DNA of 64,000 nt from Cellulosimicrobium cellulans. Lineage in GTDB: Bacteria > Actinomycetota > Actinomycetes > Actinomycetales > Cellulomonadaceae. Positions 37,205 through 48,260 of the stretch are shown here, piece by piece. The stretch is from positions 1 through 64,000 of the forward strand of contig NZ_JAFGYF010000007.1 in assembly GCF_016921195.1 (NCBI RefSeq), written 5' to 3'. The position numbers were made by a program, and so were the translations under genes. The notes below the pieces were generated by a model. That model was given only the letters and a program-made list of their open reading frames with translations, made no database searches and was not told where the DNA came from. The first letter of the stretch is position 1; each line of letters opens with the position of its first letter.

Positions 37205-37348
37205 CGCGCTCGTTCCTCGCGCTCCCGGTGCGTTCTCCTCGCCACCCGCCACGCCACGGCCCGCCCCTCGCTCCGTCTCCAGCCGCGCCGCCACGGCCGG
37301 TCCCGGACGTCCGCAGGATCGTGGGAGCACCGCACTAGGCTCGGGTGC

Positions 37349-40300
37349 GTGCACCTCAAGACCCTGACGCTGCGCGGCTTCAAGTCGTTCGCGTCCGCGA
37401 CGACGCTGAGCTTCGAGCCCGGTGTCACGTGCGTCGTCGGGCCGAACGGCTCGGGCAAGTCCAACGTCGTCGACGCGCTCGCGTGGGTCATGGGGGAGCA
37501 GGGCGCCAAGACCCTGCGCGGCGGCAAGATGGAGGACGTCATCTTCGCCGGGACGGCGGGGCGCCCGCCGCTGGGCCGTGCCGAGGTCTCCCTGACGATC
37601 GACAACACCGACGGCGCGCTGCCGATCGACTACACCGAGGTGACGATCTCTCGCACGCTGTTCCGCAGCGGCGGCTCCGAGTACGCGATCAATGGTTCCC
37701 CGTGCCGCCTGCTGGACATCCAGGACCTCCTCTCCGACTCCGGCCTCGGGCGCGAGATGCACGTGATCGTCGGGCAGGGGCAGCTCGACGCCGTCCTGCG
37801 CGCGACGCCCGAGGACCGGCGCGGGTTCGTCGAGGAGGCCGCGGGCGTCCTCAAGCACCGCAAGCGCAAGGAGAAGGCGCTCCGCAAGCTGGACGCGATG
37901 CAGGCCAACCTCACGCGGCTCGCGGACCTCACGACGGAGATCCGCCGCCAGCTCGGGCCGCTGGGCCGGCAGGCCGAGATCGCCCGCAAGGCCGCGACGA
38001 TCCAGGCGGACCTGCGCGACGCGAGGGCCCGCCTGCTCGCCGACGACCTCGCGCAGCTCACCGCGACGCTGGAGCAGGAGATCGCCGACGAGGCGGCGCT
38101 GCGGGCGCAGCAGGCCGACGTGGAGCGCGCGCTCGCGGCCGCGCGCGACACGCTCGGCCGGCTCGAGCACGAGGCCGCCGAGGCCGCGCCCGCCCTCGGC
38201 GCCGCGACCGACGTCTGGTTCCGGCTCTCGTCCCTGCGCGAGCGGCTGCGCGGCACGCAGACGCTCGCGGAGGAGCGCGTGCGTCTGCTCGGCCGCCCGG
38301 AGCCCGCCCCGCGTGGCCAGGACCCCGACGAGCTCGAGGCCCAGGCGGAGCGCGTGCGCGCGACCGAGGCCGAGCTCGAGGCCGACGTCGCTCGTGCGCG
38401 CGAGGCGCTCGCCGCGGCGGTCGCGGAGCGCGAGGACGTCGAGCGGTCCGCGGGGGAGGCCGAGCGCGCGGTCGCGACCCTCCTGCGCGGCGCGGCGGAC
38501 CGGCGTGAGGGCCTCGCGCGCCTCGCGGGCCAGGTCGCCGCGCAACGCACGCGCGTCGAGGCGGCCGAGGCGGAGATCGGTCGGCTGCGCGAGTCGCTCG
38601 CGGAGGCCGAGCACCGGGGCGCGCAGGCACGCACCGAGTTCGCGGTGCTGGAGACCCAGGTGGTCGGGGCCGAGGAGGGCGAGGAGGGACTCGACGCCGA
38701 GCACGAGGCCGCGGCGGACGAGGTCGAGCGCACCAGCGCCGCCGTGACCCGGCTGGAGGCCGACGCGTCCGCCGCGGACCAGGAGCGCGCCACGTGGAGC
38801 GCGCGCATCGAGGCGCTCGAGCTGAGCCTGGACCGCAAGGACGGCGCGGGCGCGCTGCTGGCGGCGGACGGTGTCGGTGTCGTGGGGTCGCTCGCGGCGC
38901 TGCTGGGCGTCGAGACCGGGTACGAGGACGCGGTCGCCGCGGCGCTGGGACCGGCGGCGGACGCCGTCGCGGTCGAGTCCGTCGACGCCGCGGTCGACGC
39001 GCTGCGATACCTGCGCACGGAGGACGCCGGCCGTGCCGGCCTCGTCGTGGCGACCGCGGATCCCGGCGCGGGTCCCGCCGACGTCGCGCTGCCCGACGGC
39101 GCGCGCTGGGCCGTCGACGTCGTCACCGCGGGCGGGGACGTCGGTCACGCGGTGCGATCCCTGCTCGCCGGCGTGGCCGTCGTCGACGACCTGGGCCAGG
39201 CGCGCGGGCTCGTGGCGCGGCACCCGGACGTGGCCGTCGTGACGCGCGGCGGGGACTTCCTCGCGGCGACGCGCGCCTGGGGCGGGTCGGCGTCGGCGCC
39301 CAGCGTGCTGCACCTGCAGTCCGCGCTCGACGAGGCGCGCACCGCGCACGCCGACGCGACCGGCCGCGCCGAGCGCGCCCGGTTCGCCCTCGTGGGCGCG
39401 CGCGAGGCCGCGCAGGAGGCTCGCGCGCGGTACGAGGACACGCTCGACCGGCTCAACGAGTCGGACGCGCAGCTCGCCGCGGTCGCGGAGCAGCTCGGGC
39501 ACCTGGGGGCGACGGCGCGCTCGGCGGCAGCGGAGGCCGAGCGTGTCCGCGCCTCGCTCGAGCGCGCGTCGCAGGGTCTCGACGACGCCCGGGAGGTGCT
39601 CGCGGGCCTCGTGGAGCGGCTCGACGCCGCGGAGGCGGCGCCGGAGCAGTCGGAGGAGGCCGTCGCCGAGGCGTCGGCGGAACGCGACCGGCTGCTCGCC
39701 CTCGCCTCGGCTGCGCGCACGACGGAGACGGAGGCGCGCCTCGCGCTGCGGACGAGCGAGGAGCGCGCGCGGGCGGTGGCCGGCCGCGCGCAGTCGCTCG
39801 CCCGGGCCGCCGCGACGGAACGCGAGGCGCGGGAGCGGGCGGCGCGGCGGGAGGCCGCGCGGGTGCGGCAGGCGGAGCGTGCGTCGGCGGTGCGCGACGG
39901 CGCTGCTCGCGCCCTCACCGCGGTCGACCGGTCGCTCGCCCGCGCGGGCGCCGAGCGCGAGGCCGCCGAGGCTGCGCGCGCCGAGCGGGACGCCGCGGTG
40001 ACGGCGGCCCGGCGCGAGGTCGACGACCTGGCCGCGCGACTGCGGGAGCTGACCGACGTCGCGCACCGCGACGAGGTCGCGCGCGCGCAGCAGCAGCTGC
40101 GGATCGAGCAGCTCCAGGCGCGCAGCGTCGACGAGCTCGGCCTCGACCCGGCCGTGCTGGTCGAGGAGTTCGGTCCGCACCGCGACGTCCCGGTGACGTC
40201 CGAGGACGACGAGCCGCGCACCGTCCCGTACGACCGCGCCCAGCAGGAGAAGCGGCTCCGGGCCGCCGAGCGCGACCTCGGCCGCCTCGGCAAGGTCAAC

Positions 40301-40903
40301 CCGCTCGCGCTCGAGGAGTTCGCGGCGCTCGAGGAGCGGCACAAGTTCCTCGCCGACCAGCTCGCGGACCTCAAGAAGTCGCGCGCCGACCTCCTGGAGA
40401 TCGTCAAGGAGATCGACGAGCGGGTCGAGCGGGTGTTCGCGGACGCGTACCGCGACACCGCCGAGCAGTTCGAGCGGGTCTTCGCCCGCATGTTCCCCGG
40501 CGGCGAGGGACGGCTCGTGCTCACGGACCCCGACGACATGCTCACGACCGGGATCGAGGTCGAGGCGCGACCGGCGGGCAAGAAGGTCAAGCGGCTCTCG
40601 CTGCTGTCCGGCGGCGAGCGCTCGCTCACGGCGGTCGCTCTTCTCGTGGCCATCTTCAAGGCGCGGCCGTCGCCGTTCTACGTCATGGACGAGGTCGAGG
40701 CCGCCCTCGACGACATGAACCTCGGCCGGCTGCTCGAGATCTTCCGGGAGCTCCAGGAGGACTCCCAGCTCATCGTCATCACCCACCAGAAGCGCACGAT
40801 GGAGATCGCCGACGCGCTCTACGGGGTGACGATGCGCGGCGACGGCGTGACGACCGTCATCAGCCAGCGGATGAACGAGGCCCGCGAGGACGTCCCGGTG
40901 TGA
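37349..40903 (+). CDS. smc: Chromosome segregation protein SMC
   Basis: The ATPase of the bacterial condensin that folds and separates chromosomes. The 1184-residue protein has Walker A GPNGSGKS (31-38), a long coiled coil (about 170-500), a hinge (about 500-660), a second coiled coil, the signature LSGGE (1086-1090) and Walker B VMDEVEAALDD (about 1112-1122). GTG 37349 (VHLKTLTLRGFKSF) follows TAGGCT (37336-37341) by seven bases, so it is likely leaderless. It stands upstream of ftsY, as in many actinobacteria. Confidence 0.97.
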   Translation: MHLKTLTLRGFKSFASATTLSFEPGVTCVVGPNGSGKSNVVDALAWVMGEQGAKTLRGGKMEDVIFAGTAGRPPLGRAEVSLTIDNTDGALPIDYTEVTISRTLFRSGGSEYAINGSPCRLLDIQDLLSDSGLGREMHVIVGQGQLDAVLRATPEDRRGFVEEAAGVLKHRKRKEKALRKLDAMQANLTRLADLTTEIRRQLGPLGRQAEIARKAATIQADLRDARARLLADDLAQLTATLEQEIADEAALRAQQADVERALAAARDTLGRLEHEAAEAAPALGAATDVWFRLSSLRERLRGTQTLAEERVRLLGRPEPAPRGQDPDELEAQAERVRATEAELEADVARAREALAAAVAEREDVERSAGEAERAVATLLRGAADRREGLARLAGQVAAQRTRVEAAEAEIGRLRESLAEAEHRGAQARTEFAVLETQVVGAEEGEEGLDAEHEAAADEVERTSAAVTRLEADASAADQERATWSARIEALELSLDRKDGAGALLAADGVGVVGSLAALLGVETGYEDAVAAALGPAADAVAVESVDAAVDALRYLRTEDAGRAGLVVATADPGAGPADVALPDGARWAVDVVTAGGDVGHAVRSLLAGVAVVDDLGQARGLVARHPDVAVVTRGGDFLAATRAWGGSASAPSVLHLQSALDEARTAHADATGRAERARFALVGAREAAQEARARYEDTLDRLNESDAQLAAVAEQLGHLGATARSAAAEAERVRASLERASQGLDDAREVLAGLVERLDAAEAAPEQSEEAVAEASAERDRLLALASAARTTETEARLALRTSEERARAVAGRAQSLARAAATEREARERAARREAARVRQAERASAVRDGAARALTAVDRSLARAGAEREAAEAARAERDAAVTAARREVDDLAARLRELTDVAHRDEVARAQQQLRIEQLQARSVDELGLDPAVLVEEFGPHRDVPVTSEDDEPRTVPYDRAQQEKRLRAAERDLGRLGKVNPLALEEFAALEERHKFLADQLADLKKSRADLLEIVKEIDERVERVFADAYRDTAEQFERVFARMFPGGEGRLVLTDPDDMLTTGIEVEARPAGKKVKRLSLLSGGERSLTAVALLVAIFKARPSPFYVMDEVEAALDDMNLGRLLEIFRELQEDSQLIVITHQKRTMEIADALYGVTMRGDGVTTVISQRMNEAREDVPV

Positions 40904-41052
40904 GCGGAGTCCCTCGCGCGCGAGCACCGCGCCGGCCTGCGCTGATGCCCTGAGATCGTTGGAATTCCGGGCCTTGTGAAGATGTGGTGCTGATCGGACG
41001 GCACGGCGTGGCAGCGGTCGCGCCGGGTGGCTCCACCCGGATACTGGACCTC

Positions 41053-41433
41053 ATGGTCTGGATGTTCGTGTGGCTGGGGCTCACGCTCGGCGTCGCCGCC
41101 GTCGTGTTCCTGTTCGCGAGCGTCGTCGCGCGCTCCGAGGCACAGTCGTCGGGCGCGCAGGGGGACCGGTCGGCCGACCAGGGCATGCGCGCGTTCTGGC
41201 GTGACTTCCGTTCGGGGCTGCGCCGCCGTCGTCGCCGGGGAGGTCTCGACGCGCACCACGTGGGGACCGTCCGCATGCCGCGGCCCGTGGACACGAGCAT
41301 CGACGACTTCTTCACCGCGACCCAGGTGACGTCCAACGCGTACGTCGACGCGGAGGAGCTCACCGACGTCCTGCACCGCGCCCGCGAGCGCGTGCGGCCG
41401 CTGCACCCCGGGGCACGCCCTCCCCAGGCGTGA
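41053..41433 (+). CDS. Small membrane-anchored protein of unknown function
   Basis: A 126-residue protein with one N-terminal helix, WMFVWLGLTLGVAAVVFLFASVVA, then a basic stretch (FRSGLRRRRRRGGLDAHH) and a C-terminal part containing VDTSIDDFFTATQVTSNAYVDAEELTDVLHRARERV. I do not recognise the family. The ATG at 41053 follows GATACT by seven bases. It lies between smc and ftsY, possibly on the membrane's inner face as the positive patch suggests. Confidence 0.65.
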   Translation: MVWMFVWLGLTLGVAAVVFLFASVVARSEAQSSGAQGDRSADQGMRAFWRDFRSGLRRRRRRGGLDAHHVGTVRMPRPVDTSIDDFFTATQVTSNAYVDAEELTDVLHRARERVRPLHPGARPPQA

Positions 41434-41484
41434 CCGGTGAGCGACCACCGCGTCACCGCCGCCCTCGTCTGAGAGACTTCCGGG

Positions 41485-42666
41485 GTGAACGACCTCCTCC
41501 CGCTCTGGATCGCCCTCGGCGTCGTCCTCCTCGTCGCCCTCGCCACCGTCGGGACCGTGTCGGTCCGTCGACGCGCCCGCCCGCGCCGCGACGTCGTCGA
41601 GCCGCCGCCCGCCGCACCGACCGCGCCCCCGACGAGCCCCGGCACGGCGTCGGCGCCACCCGCCGTCGAGGCCGCGCCCGAGCTCGAGGAGCCGTCGACG
41701 GCCGCGCCCGCGATCGAGCGACCCGAGCCCGTCGGCGGACGGCTCGTGCGCCTGCGCGAGCGGCTCGCCCGCTCCGGGTCGCCCCTGGGCGCGCGCCTGC
41801 TCTCGGTGCTCTCGCGCGACCACCTCTCGGAGGACGACTGGGACGAGCTCGAGGAGACCCTCCTGCTCGCGGACGTCGGGGCCGGGCCCGCGGCCGAGCT
41901 CATCGACGCGCTGCGCACCAAGGTCCGCGTGCTCGGCGTCCGCGACGCCGCGAGCGTGCGGGACCTCCTGCGCACCGAGCTCGTCGCGCTCGTCGACCCG
42001 TCGCTCGACCGCTCGCTCGCGACGTCGCCCACGACGGGTGAGGACGGCTCGCCGGTCCCGGCCGTCGTGCTCGTCGTCGGCGTCAACGGCACGGGCAAGA
42101 CCACCACGGTGGGCAAGCTCGCGCGCGTGCTCGTCGCGGAGGACCGCAGCGTCGTCCTCGGGGCGGCGGACACGTTCCGCGCCGCGGCGGCGGACCAGCT
42201 CGAGACGTGGGGCTCGCGCGTCGGCGTCCCGACCGTGCGCTCGGACCGTGACGGCGCCGACCCCGCCGCGGTCGCGTTCGACGCCGTGCGCCGCGGACGC
42301 ACCGAGGGCGTTGACGTCGTGCTCGTCGACACCGCAGGGCGCCTGCAGAACAAGCAGGGGCTCATGGACGAGCTCGGCAAGATCCGGCGTGTCATCACCA
42401 AGGAGGCGCCGCTGTCGGAGGTGCTCCTCGTCCTCGACGCGACGACGGGGCAGAACGGTCTCAACCAGGCGCGCGTCTTCGGCGAGGTCGCAGGCGTCAC
42501 GGGCATCGTCCTGACGAAGCTCGACGGCACCGCTCGCGGCGGCATCGTCGTCGCGGTCCAGCGCGAGCTGGGCGTCCCCGTCAAGCTCGTCGGCCTCGGC
42601 GAAGGCCCGGACGACCTCGCCCCGTTCGACCCGGAGCAGTTCGTCGACGGCCTCATCGGCGACTGA
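41485..42666 (+). CDS. ftsY: Signal recognition particle receptor FtsY
   Basis: Docks ribosomes translating membrane proteins to the membrane together with Ffh. The 393-residue protein has an N-terminal helix (LWIALGVVLLVALATVGTV), a Pro/Ala-rich linker, an N domain (SEDDWDELEETLLLADVG), the GTPase P-loop GVNGTGKTT (199-207), AADTFRAAAADQL, DTAGR and TKLDGTARGG. GTG 41485 follows GAGACT by six bases. A hairpin terminator follows its stop. Confidence 0.96.
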   Translation: MNDLLPLWIALGVVLLVALATVGTVSVRRRARPRRDVVEPPPAAPTAPPTSPGTASAPPAVEAAPELEEPSTAAPAIERPEPVGGRLVRLRERLARSGSPLGARLLSVLSRDHLSEDDWDELEETLLLADVGAGPAAELIDALRTKVRVLGVRDAASVRDLLRTELVALVDPSLDRSLATSPTTGEDGSPVPAVVLVVGVNGTGKTTTVGKLARVLVAEDRSVVLGAADTFRAAAADQLETWGSRVGVPTVRSDRDGADPAAVAFDAVRRGRTEGVDVVLVDTAGRLQNKQGLMDELGKIRRVITKEAPLSEVLLVLDATTGQNGLNQARVFGEVAGVTGIVLTKLDGTARGGIVVAVQRELGVPVKLVGLGEGPDDLAPFDPEQFVDGLIGD

Positions 42667-42667
42667 C

Positions 42668-42689
42668 GCACGACCTTCGCCGGTCGTGC
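42668..42689 (+). terminator. Terminator after ftsY
   Basis: GCACGACC (42668-42675) pairs with GGTCGTGC (42682-42689) around TTCGCC, starting one base after the ftsY stop. Confidence 0.65.
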
Positions 42690-42747
42690 CACGCTGCGAT
42701 CACGAGGGTGTCCCGATCCGGGCGCCGAGGCGTCCCTTCGCCGAGGT

Positions 42748-42794
42748 GAAACGGAACGTTTACGTCCGAGGAGCGCTTGTCACACCCGCGTAAC
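42748..42794 (+). promoter_or_regulatory. GlnR-like binding sites upstream of amtB
   Basis: GTCAC-N6-GTAAC (42779-42794) matches the GTnAC-N6-GaAAC half-site pair of actinobacterial GlnR with one mismatch. GAAAC-N6-TTTAC (42748-42763) lies upstream and reads as a related site on the other strand. This position, 80 to 125 bases before amtB, fits nitrogen-limited activation of amtB-glnK-glnD. Confidence 0.55.
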
Positions 42795-42870
42795 ACGGCG
42801 ACACCGCGGGGGAAACCCGCCCGCACCACCGTAGTCCCCGACCGGCCGCCCGGCTGGCGAGGGGAGATGA

Positions 42871-44523
<1,653 letters not shown>

Positions 44524-44539
44524 GGCGACGGACCATCGG

Positions 44540-46390
44540 ATGACCGACCACGCCGACACCCCGACCACGGGCGGGGTCGCGGGGGGATCGGCGGGGCGCC
44601 CGGTGCAGCGACCGGGCGAGCTGAGCGCGGAGGACCCGCACCCCGACGGGGTGCGGGACCTCCGCGCGCGGACGCTCGCCGTCGCGCGCGCCATGAGCGG
44701 GCCCGGTCGCAGCGGGGTCGCGCGGCGCGCCGCCGTCGTCGACCTCGTGACGTCGTCCCTGCAGGGTCTGTGGCGCGACGCGACCGACGGCGTCGCGCCC
44801 GACGGGATCGCCCTCGCCGCGGTGGGGAGTCTCGGCCGGGGCGACATGGGACCCGCGAGCGACCTCGACCTCGTGCTCGTCCACGACGGCCGTAGCCACT
44901 CGGGAGAGGAGATCGCGCGCGTCGCCGAGCGCCTGTGGTACCCGCTCTGGGACGCAGGCGTCGACCTCGACCACTCCGTGCGCTCGCTCTCGCAGTGCCG
45001 TCAGGTCGCGTCGAAGGACGTGCCCGCGGCCGTCGGCTGGCTCGACGTGCGCGCGGTGGCGGGGGACGCGCTCGTCGTGCACCGCGCGTCCTCTGCCGTG
45101 CTCACCGACTGGCGATCCGCGTCGCGCCGCCGCCTGCCCGACCTGCTCTCCTCGACGCGGGAACGCGCCGAGCGCTCGGGCGAGCTGGCCTACCTGATCG
45201 AGCCCGACCTCAAGGAGTCGCGCGGCGGGATCCGGGACGCGGTGGTGCTCTCGGCCCTCGCGGCGACCTGGCTCACGGACCGTCCGCACGGGTCGGTCGA
45301 CCGCGCGCACGCGCACCTGCTGGACGTGCGGGACACCCTGCAGGTCGTCACGGGGCGGCACACGAGCCGCCTGCTGCTCGCCGACCTCGACGAGGTGGCC
45401 GCGCTGTCCGGGTACGACGACCCGGACGAGCTGCTCGCGAGCCTCGCCGCGGCAGGCCGCGAGGTCTCCTACGCGCTCGACACGACCGTCCGGCGCGCCC
45501 GCCAGGCGCTCCAGCGACCGTCGGTCGCGCGTCGTCCCGTCCTCGTCCGGGGACGTCGGGCCGCGCCGCGGCTGCGGCCGGTCGGCGACGGGCTCGTCGA
45601 GCACGACGGCGAGCTCGTGCTCGCCGTCGACGCGCACCCGGAGGCGGACCCGCTGCTGTCCCTGCGCGCCGCCGCCACCGCCGCGCGGACCGGCCTCATG
45701 CTCTCGCCCGTCTCGGTCGCCAGCCTCGCGCAGTGCCCGCCGCTGCCCGAGCCGTGGCCCCGGGCCGCTCGTGCCGCGTTCCTCTCGCTCCTCGGGTCGG
45801 GCCAGGCCCAGGTCGCCGTGTGGGAGGCGCTCGACCTCGCCGGGGTCGTGACGACGTGGATCCCCGAGTGGGCGGGGGTGCGGAACCGGCCCCAGCGGGC
45901 CGCCGTGCACCGGCACACCGTCGACCGGCATCTCGTGGAGGTCGTGGCACGGGCCGCCAGGGGCCGCAAGGACGTGGAGCGCGGCGACCTGCTCCTGCTG
46001 TCGGCGGTGCTGCACGACATCGGCAAGCGGGCGGGCGCCGTCGACCACTCGGTCGAGGGCGCGCGCCTCGTGCCCGCGATCCTCGGCCGCATGGGTTTCG
46101 AGCCCGACGTCGTGGCGGACGTCGAGCGGCTCGTGCGCCACCACCTCACGCTCTCGCGGCTCGCCGTGAGCGAGGACCCCGACGACCCGGCGACGGTCGC
46201 CGAGCTCGCCGACGCCGTCGACCACCGGCCGGACCTCCTCCGGGTGCTGCGCGCCTTGACCGAGGCGGACGCGTCGTCCCTGGGTCCGAGCGCGTGGACC
46301 GCGTGGCGGGCTCGCCTCGTCGACGACCTCGTCGGCCAGACGCTGCGGGTCCTCGCCGCCGTGCCGGGAGACGCGGACACCGCCGGGTAG
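44540..46390 (+). CDS. glnD: PII nucleotidyltransferase GlnD without ACT domains
   Basis: Modifies and unmodifies GlnK. The 616-residue protein has the nucleotidyltransferase motif [21 protein letters not shown] (GRGD around 99-102), the GlnE-like helical region with [13 protein letters not shown], and an HD domain with VLHDIGKR (His492-Asp493). Full-length GlnD proteins run to about 800-900 residues with two C-terminal ACT domains that sense glutamine; here the protein ends just after the HD domain and only 109 bases separate it from ffh. So glutamine sensing by GlnD is probably lost or moved elsewhere. Confidence 0.9.
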   Translation: MTDHADTPTTGGVAGGSAGRPVQRPGELSAEDPHPDGVRDLRARTLAVARAMSGPGRSGVARRAAVVDLVTSSLQGLWRDATDGVAPDGIALAAVGSLGRGDMGPASDLDLVLVHDGRSHSGEEIARVAERLWYPLWDAGVDLDHSVRSLSQCRQVASKDVPAAVGWLDVRAVAGDALVVHRASSAVLTDWRSASRRRLPDLLSSTRERAERSGELAYLIEPDLKESRGGIRDAVVLSALAATWLTDRPHGSVDRAHAHLLDVRDTLQVVTGRHTSRLLLADLDEVAALSGYDDPDELLASLAAAGREVSYALDTTVRRARQALQRPSVARRPVLVRGRRAAPRLRPVGDGLVEHDGELVLAVDAHPEADPLLSLRAAATAARTGLMLSPVSVASLAQCPPLPEPWPRAARAAFLSLLGSGQAQVAVWEALDLAGVVTTWIPEWAGVRNRPQRAAVHRHTVDRHLVEVVARAARGRKDVERGDLLLLSAVLHDIGKRAGAVDHSVEGARLVPAILGRMGFEPDVVADVERLVRHHLTLSRLAVSEDPDDPATVAELADAVDHRPDLLRVLRALTEADASSLGPSAWTAWRARLVDDLVGQTLRVLAAVPGDADTAG

Positions 46391-46499
46391 GCTGGTCCCT
46401 CGCGGACGGCACCCTCTGCCAGCCCGCGCTCGGGCTCGGGCGACGGCAGGGGGAGCGCCACCGCGGACGAGACTTCCGACGACTGGTGAGGATGACGCG

Positions 46500-48110
46500 G
46501 TGTTCAACACGCTGTCGGACCGACTGACTTCGACCTTCAAGAACCTGCGTGCGAAGGGCCGGCTGTCCGAGGCGGACATCGACGCGACGATCAGGGAGAT
46601 CCGGCGCGCGCTGCTCGACGCCGACGTGGCGGTCCCCGTCGTGCGCGAGTTCAGCGCGACCGTGCGCGAGCGTGCGCTCTCGGCCGAGGTCTCGGGCGCG
46701 CTCAACCCGGCGCAGCAGGTCGTCAAGATCGTCAACGAGGAGCTCGTCGGCATCCTCGGCGGCGAGAGCCGCGGCCTGCGCTTCTCCAAGACCCCGCCGA
46801 CCGTCATCATGCTCGCCGGCCTCCAGGGCGCCGGAAAGACGACGCTCGCCGGCAAGCTGGCGCTGCACCTGCGCGAGCAGGGGCACACGCCGCTCCTCGT
46901 CGCGGCCGACCTCCAGCGCCCCAACGCGGTCACCCAGCTCACGGTCGTCGCCGAGCGCGCCGGGGTCCCGGTCTTCGCACCGCACCCGGGCAACCAGAGC
47001 GGCGTCGAGGTCGACGACGTGATCGGCGACCCGGTCGCCGTCGCGCGTGAGGGCGTCGAGACGGCGCGCCAGCGCCAGCACGACGTCGTCATCGTCGACA
47101 CCGCGGGCCGGCTGGGCCTGGACGCCGTCCTCATGCAGCAGGCCTCGGACATCCGCGACGCCGTGCAGCCGGACGAGGTCCTGTTCGTCATCGACGCGAT
47201 GATCGGTCAGGACGCCGTCGCGACCGCGAAGGCGTTCGAGGAGGGCGTCGACTTCACGGGAGTCGTGCTCACCAAGCTCGACGGCGACGCGCGCGGCGGT
47301 GCCGCGCTGTCCGTCCGCGGCGTCACCGGGCGGCCCATCCTCTTCGCCTCGACGGGCGAGAAGCTCACGGACTTCGAGGCGTTCCACCCGGACCGCATGG
47401 CGTCGCGCATCCTCGACATGGGTGACGTCCTCACGCTCATCGAGCAGGCCGAGAAGGCGTTCGACGCCGAGCAGGCCGCGAAGATGGCCGAGAAGGTCGC
47501 CACGGGGCAGGACTTCACGCTCGCGGACTTCCTGGTGCAGATGCAGCAGATGAAGAACATGGGCTCGATGAAGAAGATGCTCGGGATGCTCCCGGGCATG
47601 GGCCAGATGCGCGAGGCGCTCGAGAACTTCGACGAGCGCGAGGTCGACCGCATCGAGGCGATCATCCGCTCGATGACCCCCGCCGAGCGCGACAACCCGA
47701 AGATCATCAACGGGTCGCGCCGCGCGCGCATCGCGCGCGGGTCCGGCGTGACGACCAGCGACGTCAACCAGCTCCTCGAGCGGTTCGCGGGGGCGCAGAA
47801 GATGATGCGCCAGATGAGCCGTGGGGGCGGCATGCCGGGGATGCCCGGCATGGGCAACCTGCCGGGCATGGGCGGCAAGAAGGCGCGCGGGCGTCAGGCG
47901 CCGCAGCGCAAGGTCAGGGGCAAGTCGGGCAACCCGGCGAAGCGCGCCGCGCAGGAGCGTGCGGCCGCCGCGCGCGCGGCGGGGGAGACGACCGGACCGT
48001 CCGCGCCCGCCGGGTCGGCGTTCGGCGTGGGCGGCCCCACCGAGCCGGCCCGGACGACGCCCGACGACCTCCAGCTCCCGCCCGGGTTCGAGAAGCTGCT
48101 CGGTCGCTGA
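46500..48110 (+). CDS. ffh: Signal recognition particle protein Ffh
   Basis: Binds signal sequences on ribosomes and 4.5S RNA, then docks at FtsY. The 536-residue protein has the N domain, the P-loop GLQGAGKTT (107-115), DTAGRLGLD, TKLDGDARGG, and the methionine-rich M domain (MQQMKNMGSMKKMLGMLPGMGQM). A C-terminal tail of about 90 residues is Gly/Met then Ala/Pro-rich. GTG 46500 is chosen; TAGGCT at 46388-46393 gives a leader of about 100 bases. Confidence 0.97.
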   Translation: MFNTLSDRLTSTFKNLRAKGRLSEADIDATIREIRRALLDADVAVPVVREFSATVRERALSAEVSGALNPAQQVVKIVNEELVGILGGESRGLRFSKTPPTVIMLAGLQGAGKTTLAGKLALHLREQGHTPLLVAADLQRPNAVTQLTVVAERAGVPVFAPHPGNQSGVEVDDVIGDPVAVAREGVETARQRQHDVVIVDTAGRLGLDAVLMQQASDIRDAVQPDEVLFVIDAMIGQDAVATAKAFEEGVDFTGVVLTKLDGDARGGAALSVRGVTGRPILFASTGEKLTDFEAFHPDRMASRILDMGDVLTLIEQAEKAFDAEQAAKMAEKVATGQDFTLADFLVQMQQMKNMGSMKKMLGMLPGMGQMREALENFDEREVDRIEAIIRSMTPAERDNPKIINGSRRARIARGSGVTTSDVNQLLERFAGAQKMMRQMSRGGGMPGMPGMGNLPGMGGKKARGRQAPQRKVRGKSGNPAKRAAQERAAAARAAGETTGPSAPAGSAFGVGGPTEPARTTPDDLQLPPGFEKLLGR

Positions 48111-48260
48111 CCCGCCGTCGCCGGTTCGGCGGCGCGCGACCGGGTCCCGGGTGCGTCCCGCAGCCGCCCGGGCGCTAGGTTATGTCCGTGGCACCGCCCG
48201 GTGCCGCGCCGTGCCCGCGAACCGGGCCGCCCGTCCTGCTCGTCCTCACCCAGGAGCCCC

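Noticed and set aside
36893-40927. A 1,344-codon minus-strand frame opposite smc
   Set aside because: It mirrors the smc coding frame and has no recognisable domain.
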